This document shows positions 58,101 to 64,000 of a stretch of 64,000 bases of DNA, in pieces. The position numbers and the translations under genes were made by a program. Below the pieces are notes generated by a model. It ran no database searches, had not been told where the DNA came from, and worked only from the letters and a program-made list of their open reading frames with translations. Every line of letters starts with the position of its first letter. Within the stretch, counting starts at the first letter, position 1. The DNA is taken from contig JABAKD010000016.1 of assembly GCA_012845835.1 (NCBI GenBank), positions 9,748,121-9,812,120 of the forward strand. Direction: 5' to 3'. Source of the DNA: Undaria pinnatifida. Taxonomy: Eukaryota; Sar; Phaeophyceae; Laminariales; Alariaceae.

Positions 58101-61100
58101 TGTATGTAGACTGTCTTGAGCTAGAACGTCGCAATGAGGAAAGCCTTAACTTCCGCCGTTTCTGAAGGCCGTCTTTTATTTGTTTCGTTTTGAAGCACAT
58201 GCGGCCCAATGCTGGACAGTGAAGTTCCTGAGCGCACTCTACTCGAGATGCTATTTTGCAACACAACGCCAACATGTATCAGATGATAACACGTTCCGGA
58301 AATTTATTGCGTTGCGCGATGAGGAAAGCGTTAACTTCCGCCGTTTCTGAAGGCCGCGTTAATTTGTTTCGTTTTGAAGCGAATGCGGCCCAATGCTGGA
58401 CAGTGAAGTTGCTGAGCGCACGCATCAATAAAAGCACGGGGGGCAGGGTCGTAACGCAAAAGCAACATGCCAAACATTCTGAATTGTATTATATGACGTC
58501 GCAACATTGCTCGTTTCGTTAACAACACCACCGTGTAACAACCATGAATGATCTGACGTCGCAATGAGGACAACCTTGACTTCCGCCGTTTCTGAAGGCC
58601 GTTTTAATTTGTTTCGTTTTGAAGCAAATGCGGCCCAATGCTGGACAGTGAAGTTCCTGAGCGCATTAAAAAAAATAAATAAATAAGAGTTGTGTGGCGT
58701 CGCAATGAGGAAAGCCTTAACTTCCGCCGTTTCTGAAAGTCGTCTTTTTATTTGTTTCGTTTTGGAGCAAATGCGGCCCAATGCTGGACAGTGAAGTTCC
58801 TGAGCGCATTCCACGATAGTAGAATTATACTGGTTACAGTATGTAATATTTAGTACCAGGTAGCAACACCATTGCGGAAAGATTTTAACTGTACTATGAA
58901 TGCGTAGCGCAATGAGGACAACCTTAACTTCCGCCGTTTCTGAAGGCCGTTTCTTATTTGTTTCGTTTTGAAGCAAGTGCGGCCAAATGCTGGACAGTGA
59001 AGTTCCTGAGCGCAGTCATTGGAAAAATGCAATAGTGTCATCACATCATAGCACCACGCCAAAAACATTTTGATTTTTTTTCGTCGCCTTGAGGAAAACG
59101 TTAACTTCCGCCGTTTCTGAAGGCCGTCTTGCATGTGTTTCGTTTTGAAGCAAATGCGGCCCAATGCTGGATAGTGAAGTTCCTGAATGCATTCAATAAA
59201 TCGATTAAAAATAGGGTCATAACACCATAGCACCATACCAAACGTTTTGCATTGTTTTTCGTCGCGATGAGGACAGCCTTAACTTCCGCCGTTTCTGAAG
59301 GCCGCTTTTTATTTGTTTCGTTTTGAAGCAAATGCGGCCCAATGCTGGACAGTGAAGTTCCTGAGCGCATTCCACGATGGTAAAATTATACTGCTTGCAG
59401 TATATGTGAATATTTAGTACCAGGTAGCAACACCACTTCGGAAATATTCAGCTGTACTGTGTATACCTCGCAATGAGGAAAGCCTTAGCTTCCGCCGTTT
59501 CTGAAGGCCGTCTCTTATTTGTTTCGTTTCGACGCACATGCGGCCGAATGCTGGACAGTGAAGGGCCTGAGCGCATTCAAAAAATACAACAAGGGTGATA
59601 ACACCATAGCACCATGCCGAAAAGGTTTTGATCTGTTTCTTCGTCGCGATGAGGACAACCTCAACTTCCGCCGTTTCTGAAGGCCGTCTTAATTTGTTTC
59701 ATTTTGACGCAAATGCGGCCCAATGCTGGACTGCGAAGTTCCTAGGTGCATCCATTCATCCATTCATTGAAAAAATTGGGTCGTAACACCATAGCATCGT
59801 GCCAAACGGTTTGAATTGTTTTTTGTCGCAATGAGGACAACCTTAACTTCCGCCGTTTCTGAAAGTCGTCTTAATTTGTTTCGTTTTGAGGCAAATGCGG
59901 CCCAATGCTGGACAGTGAAGTTCCTGAGCGCATTCCACTCTAGTAGAATTTTTATGGTTATTCAATAATTGACAAACAACGAAAACATTGAACCATATTG
60001 TGTGTACGTCGCAATGAGGACAACCTTAACTTCCGCCCTTTCTGAAGGCCGTCTTTTTGTTTGTTCCGTTTTGAAGCAAATGCGGCGCAATGCTGAACAG
60101 TGAAGTTCCTGAGCGCACGCATACAATAAAAGTACGACCGTATATAAACACGAACTCACCGTGCCAAATGGTTTTGAATTGTATAACGTCGCAACGAGGA
60201 CAACCTTAGCTTCCGCCGTTTCTGAAGGCCGTATTTTTGTTTGTTCCGTTTTGAAGCAAGTGCGGCCCAATGCTGGACGGTGAAGTTTCCTGAGCGCATC
60301 AATAAAAAAGTAGAACCGTAATATCAACACCAACATGACTCATCCCACGGTAGGGGTTGCAGTTGTTGGATTAACTAATAATAGAGCCACCCCACTGTAG
60401 GGGTTGCAGTGGAGTCATCCCACGGTAGGGGTTGCAGTTGAGTCATCTCACGGTAGGGGTTGCAGTTGTTGGATCAACTAATAATGGAGCCATCCCACGG
60501 TAGGGGTTGCAGTGGAGGGGTTGCAGTGGAGTCATCCCACGGGAGGGGTTGCAGTTGTTGGATTAACTAATAATGGAGCCATCCCACGGTAGGGGTTGCA
60601 GTGGACTCATCCCACGGTAGGGTTTGCAGTTGAGTCATACCACTGTAGGTGTTGCAGTTGTTGGATTAACTAATAATGGAGCCATCCCACGGTAGGGGTT
60701 GCAGTTGACTCATCCCACGGTAGGGGTTGCAGATGAGTCATATCACGGTAGGGGTTGCAGTTGTTGGATTAGCTAATAATGGAGCCATCCCACGGTAGGG
60801 GTTGCAATTGACTCATCCCACGGTAGGGGTTGCAGTTGTTGGATTAACTAATAATGGAGCCTAATAATGGAGCCATCCCACGGTAGGGGTTGCAGTGGAC
60901 TCATCCCACGGTAGGGGTTGCAGTTGGAGTCATCCCACGGTGTAGGGGTTGCAGTTTTTACGCCAAAAAAAGGTATACCTGGCCAATTGAGCTCCTAATG
61001 TGAGGAACTCCCGGTTAGTGAAGCAATTTCACGAGTGAGTGCATGTTGTGTTAGGACTAAGGCATGTATAAGCTTGGTCGGATTGTGCGAACGAATGCCT

Positions 61101-62587
61101 TCGAAGTCATTTTTTGGGGTGAGATATTGAGTTCCTCATGTGAGGAGTGATGGGACTGATGCTGCGCACCCCTACCGTGGGATGGCTCGTCTATACTATT
61201 AGTTAATCTAACAACTGCAACCCTTACCGTGGGATGGCTCGTTTCTCAAGAATTTTCCGAGCTCCTAACATGCGGAGCTCTGTGTAGCTCGCTAAAATAT
61301 CCCACCCGAAACATGCCTTCGAAGACATTCGTTCACGCGACCTGACCAACACCTCTGCGCACTACACGCTATATACAGCAGTAGTCCTAAGACAAATATA
61401 CTCATGAAATCAGTCTACTAACCGATACTGGTCCAGTAGTTCCGCACATGACGAGATGAGCTCAAGCGGTGAGATCGGTGAGAAACCTCGGCCTAACAAG
61501 TGCCAACCCCACGGTGGGATGACATCTTAATGTCCCATTCTCTCCCATACCGTACCATACGATACCGTACCACCAGACCTTGCCACCCTTTCACCCCTCA
61601 AACAGACACATGACGATATGCTGTAGATTGTATAGACCTTATTACCGCGTAGACCATGCAGCTCACGTAGATCCTTTAGATCATACAGATCATGTAGATC
61701 CTACAGATCATATAGATCATACGGATCATATAGATCATCTACAGTAGATCCTGCGCCCGCCGCTAGGAGATGTTGTGACACATAAGAGTGCATATCCAAC
61801 CCAGGAATCATGTGCTAGATCATGCATGTAGATTATACAGATCATGTAGATCATCTACAGTCGATCCTGTATCCGCCGCTAGCAAATTTTGTGCAGGATA
61901 ATTACACATAAGAGTGCAGATCCAACCCAGGAAGCATGTGCTCGATCGTGCAGATCGTACGGCTCCCATCCGGTACCATTAGCTAGACCATACAGATCTT
62001 CCCTGAAATATCAAGATCATCACGTGGGGATCGATCATCTGTCCCACCTGTGCACCCTTTCGTACCCTATCCCATCCCAGGATTTCCGTACCATCCCAGC
62101 CCAACCCCTCCCCCTCCCCCTCTCATTCCCCCGCATGCCTGCACCGGCTCGGCCCGTGTGCGTCATTGCCTGCCGGCTCCCCTCCCCTCTCCCCGTCTTT
62201 GCCTCTCCTTTTTTGTTTTTCAAGGCGTCGATTTTGGACCGGAGTTCCATCCGCGCCTGCGCATCCCTCTGCAGGGCCATTTTCGGCGAGCTCATACAAT
62301 TTGACCTACGAAACGGACCGCTCCGAAAGAAATTCGATGTGGTTAAGTACGATGTCCGCAAAATCGACGACATTTTGTATGAGCTGTCCTTGGTCGGGGA
62401 TACCGAAGGGGGTGGGGTGGAGGGGGTGGTGGTGCGGGGCGAGGGCAAGAAGAGGGAGAGAGAGCCGGAGGAGCAGGAGGCGGGAAGGACGGGCGGGGGG
62501 GAGGGGTTCGACGTTCTGGACGTTGGAGAGTTCGAGGAGATCAGGACGGCGATGGCGGCTTTCGACGAGAAAAGGTGGGAGCTATGA
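55121..62587 (+). CDS. TSN: Translin (first copy), four recognised exons
   Basis: Translin binds single-stranded DNA and RNA and, with TRAX, forms the C3PO RNase. Exons: 55121-55262 (ctggcag/TCC to GCC-G/gtgagt), 55671-55808 (gtcgtag/CC to ACA-G/gtgcat), 56912-57018 (tttttcag/GG to CAG/gtgaca) and 62225-62587 (tttttcaag/GCG to TGA). All phases agree, giving 249 residues, near the family's usual 230. Motifs: HNGRLDMAQEKLA; LENHVKASAFVHFLQTGRLL; DNEYLGAAMRLTSELARYAI; then FDLRNGPLRKKFDVVKYDVR and DDILYELSL, the classic translin C-terminal helix. A Gly/Glu-rich tail of about 60 residues is extra. No in-frame ATG exists in the first exon, so a 5' exon is missing. The last intron is 5206 bp of repeats. 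TRAX is the alternative, but the C-terminal motif favours translin. Confidence 0.88.
56285..56530 (+). repeat. About 88-bp tandem repeat, three units
   Basis: Units share CCGGCATTATAGAGGGACCT, CTACT(A/G)CTGTACCTTCACTT and GGCATGCCGCAGTTAAGGCA. They start near 56303, 56392 and 56478. Located in the translin intron before exon 56912. Confidence 0.88.
57141..57679. repeat. Fold-back element with arms of about 200 bp
   Basis: 57141-about 57345 and about 57465-57679 are inverted copies (TCGCGACACACACTGCTGTA-type core: left TTCCGCGACACACACTGCTG, right its inverse CAGCAGTGTGTGTCGCGAAA), at about 85% identity. The unmatched centre is about 120 bp. It begins 123 bp after the translin donor at 57019. 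No coding capacity. Confidence 0.85.
57800..60300 (+). repeat. Array of 12 conserved 110-bp cores with variable spacers
   Basis: Core: TCGCAATGAGGAAAGCCTTA, CTTCCGCCGTTTCTGAAGGC, TTTGTTTCGTTTTGAAGCAA, ATGCGGCCCAATGCTGGACA, GTGAAGTTCCTGAGCGCA. Cores start near 58125, 58315, 58555, 58697, 58907, 59082, 59260, 59467, 59643, 59825, 60008 and 60186, with partial ones at 57810 and 57978. Spacers of about 35-125 bp vary, though some share CACCATAGCACCATGCC or AGTACCAGGTAGCAACACCA. All cores lie in one orientation within the last translin intron. Confidence 0.92.
60337..61237 (+). mobile_element. MITE-like element, copy 2, with amplified left terminus
   Basis: 60931-61237 matches 15334-15644 (inner words GAGCTCCTAATGTGAGGAAC, GAATGCCTTCGAAGTCAT; right end CCGTGGGATGG at 61237). 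To its left, 60337-60960 consists of about 18 tandem copies of its terminal module CATCCCACGGTAGGGGTTGC, some with the longer GTTGTTGGATTAACTAATAA tail. Located in the translin intron. Confidence 0.8.
61620..61990 (+). repeat. AGATCATAT-type repeat, second locus
   Basis: Tandem TAGATCATACAGATCATGTA words and two copies of a CTACAGTAGATCCTG...GCCGCTAG(G/C)A unit (61738 and 61853) with AACCCAGGAA(T/G)CATGTGCT tails. Same family as 16960-17480. Lies just before the last translin exon. Confidence 0.8.
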
Positions 62588-62599
62588 TATGTGCTGCAA

Positions 62600-62780
62600 T
62601 CTGGGGCAAACTCACGCACACACACGCATACCCTACTCGCCCGCGCACGCACGCACGCAAGCATGCATGAACCACCCGCGCACGCACGCACGCAAGCATG
62701 CATGAACCACCCGCGCACACACGTGGAACAAAAAACCAAAACGCACGTACACACATGTGCACATCCGCGCGCGCGTAGGA
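62600..62780 (+). repeat. ACGC-rich 35-bp repeat between the two translin genes
   Basis: Two exact units of CGCACGCACGCACGCAAGCA + TGCATGAACCACCCG, plus CA/CG alternating flanks. It lies in the 397 bp between the first translin stop (62587) and the next translin-type exon (62985), where the promoter of the second gene would be expected. Confidence 0.8.
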
Positions 62781-62984
62781 GGCTTTTTTGGGAGGGGAGG
62801 GGAGGGGAAGGGGAGGTTGGTTGTTTTGGCTACGTGTGATGCAGAATGTTGGTTGGAGGATCCCATGCATTGATTATCGCTTGTGCTCTTGTCATATTGG
62901 CCAGGGGTGCCATCATCGCGTCGCTCAACGTTTGTCCCGCCCGCCCCCGCCATGTTTCGTGCGATCCCGGTTGTCTTTTGTTAG

Positions 62985-63053
62985 GGAAGGCGTAATCAAG
63001 CGAACAAGGGACATACAAAAGTGGAGCAAGATGGCCATCTACAGCTTGCACCG
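62985..63053 (+). CDS. TSN: Translin-type N-terminal exon of a second gene
   Basis: Acceptor tttgttag/GGAAGG and donor CACCG/gtgagt. The 69-base exon encodes EGVIKRTRDIQKWSKMAIYS followed by LHR, the first-helix signature of translin (RDIxKxSKxAIxxLHR). It lies 3' of a complete translin C terminus on the same strand, so the simplest reading is the start of a tandem paralogue continuing beyond the window. No later exon of it was found before 64000. Alternatively it is an orphan exon. Confidence 0.6.
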
Positions 63054-63761
63054 GTGAGTGGCTGAGTGAGTGATGGAGTGAAAAAACGACAACGAAAACG
63101 AAAACGAACGAAATTTTGACACACGGCGTGTACGATGGAAAGTACGTGGAAGCGTGGCGATCTTAACGCCCCGTTGCCACGGGAAACCCGTTTTTTTTGC
63201 CAAATTACTTGGAACTAGTATAGGGAGGGAATTTACGGTTAGGCTTGATTTTTACCCTTGTGCCGGAGGATGAAAAATAAAAACAGAAGAAACAGAAGAA
63301 AAAGAAGGAAAACAAAAAGGCTAAAACGAAAACGAACACAAACACCTAGTGCAGTATTAAATAAAAGTAAGAAACAACGAAAGAAAACGAAAAAAAAGCG
63401 AAGAACTGAAAAAGGGGGGGGGGGGGGGGGGCGGCCCCCCCACGACAGCGACCGCGAGGTGACGTACAGAGAAGGGAGACAGAGGGAGTTGGGTGGGTTT
63501 TATAGAGGTAGCGGCTGAAAATGCCCTTGTTATAAAGGGAAACATACAGGGGGAAAGAGGTTTTATAATGGACATAAAACGGGGGGAAATAAGAGGGGTG
63601 AGGGTGAAACCGGAAGCGAGGCAATGGGCATGGGGGCGGAGGGACACGGATGGAAACTCGCAGCATGACGAATACCCGGTAGCGAATGTATTATCTTCGC
63701 AGCAACTTTCGGGCGCAAGCGCGCGTGCGTGGCTTTGTGCATCCTTGTTCACTGTACAGTA
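63054..63761. other. Probable first intron of the second translin gene
   Basis: A-rich AACAGAAGAAAAAG-type purine tract (63270-63410), then a G19 run and mixed sequence. An open frame at 63493-63762 has no splice support. Confidence 0.4.
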
Positions 63762-63916
63762 GTTTGTTGTTGTTGTTGTTGTTGTTGTTGCTGTTGCTGT
63801 TGTTCCTGTTGTTGTTGCTGTTGTTGTTGTTGTTGTTGCTGTTGTTGCTGTTGCTGTTGATGTTGTTGTCGTTGTTGTTGCTGTTGCTGTTGTTGCTGTT
63901 GTTGCTGTTGTTGTTG
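63762..63916 (+). repeat. (GTT)n/(GCT)n microsatellite
   Basis: About 50 TTG and CTG triplets. All frames through it are low complexity (poly-Leu or, on the minus strand, Asn/Ser runs). Confidence 0.95.
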
Positions 63917-64000
63917 GCTCGAGTAGAGTGCCTCATCATTTTATTGTTTTTTGTTGCGGGGTTTTCGACAAAAACCCTCAAGCTAGTGGACTGACTATGC

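Noticed and set aside
58110-60300. Repeat/spacer array resembling a CRISPR
   Set aside because: The repeats are about 110 bp, the spacers are of unequal length, and the context is a eukaryotic intron. CRISPR repeats are 21-48 bp with uniform spacers and cas genes.
62035-62754. 239-codon minus-strand ORF
   Set aside because: Antisense to the translin last exon and adjoining repeat. Its Pro/Ser/Cys-rich translation has no motif.

Overview
This window is nuclear DNA from an intron-rich eukaryote. Genes are split by GT-AG introns into short exons that keep frame across the splice. Introns and spacers are full of poly-C/poly-G runs, microsatellites, satellites and transposon debris. A photosynthetic stramenopile such as a brown alga would fit this style (long repeat-laden introns, homopolymer C tracts, a tyrosine-recombinase retrotransposon, many piggyBac and Harbinger remnants). 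That placement is inference from style and not a sequence match.

Layout, left to right. (1) 1-5514 (+): a protein kinase gene lacking its 5' end. Its long third intron carries a LINE tail and dispersed repeats. (2) 5.5-13.1 kb: no gene, mostly simple repeats, a G-run satellite (6.87-9.56 kb) and a 21-bp minisatellite. (3) 13158-about 19970 (-): a six-exon Fcf2/TdIF2-type pre-rRNA processing gene whose exon phases all agree. (4) 20-29 kb: one proline/serine-rich exon at 21.3-21.8 kb, a Harbinger-like MITE, small tentative exons and an unrecognised minus-strand gene (27.2-29.0 kb). (5) 29549-36320 (-): a nearly intact Ngaro-like tyrosine-recombinase retrotransposon with split direct repeats. 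(6) 38137-39736 (+): a two-exon gene for a 164-residue protein of unknown function. (7) 41.5-48.4 kb (-): an intron-bearing piggyBac-like transposase broken by a 501-bp palindrome and by two homopolymer frameshifts. It is followed by a second, inverted copy of the Harbinger-like MITE. (8) 51.4-52.9 kb (-): a decayed Myb/SANT-like gene whose first exon is flanked by 122-bp inverted repeats. (9) 55121-62587 (+): a translin gene with a 5.2-kb repeat-filled intron. It is followed within 400 bp by the N-terminal-type exon of what looks like a second translin gene running out of the window.

The host genes do not form one pathway. Fcf2 acts in the nucleolar SSU processome. Translin is a nucleic-acid binding protein and, with TRAX, an RNase component. 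The kinase has no recognisable substrate.

The most unusual recurring signal is that several introns contain a ladder of degenerate tandem copies of the neighbouring exon edge with its splice site. This is seen as decoy acceptors in the kinase intron, decoy donors in the 28-kb gene, and copied exon parts at two Fcf2 exons. Everything was read by eye, so exon borders are predictions based on splice consensus and phase agreement.
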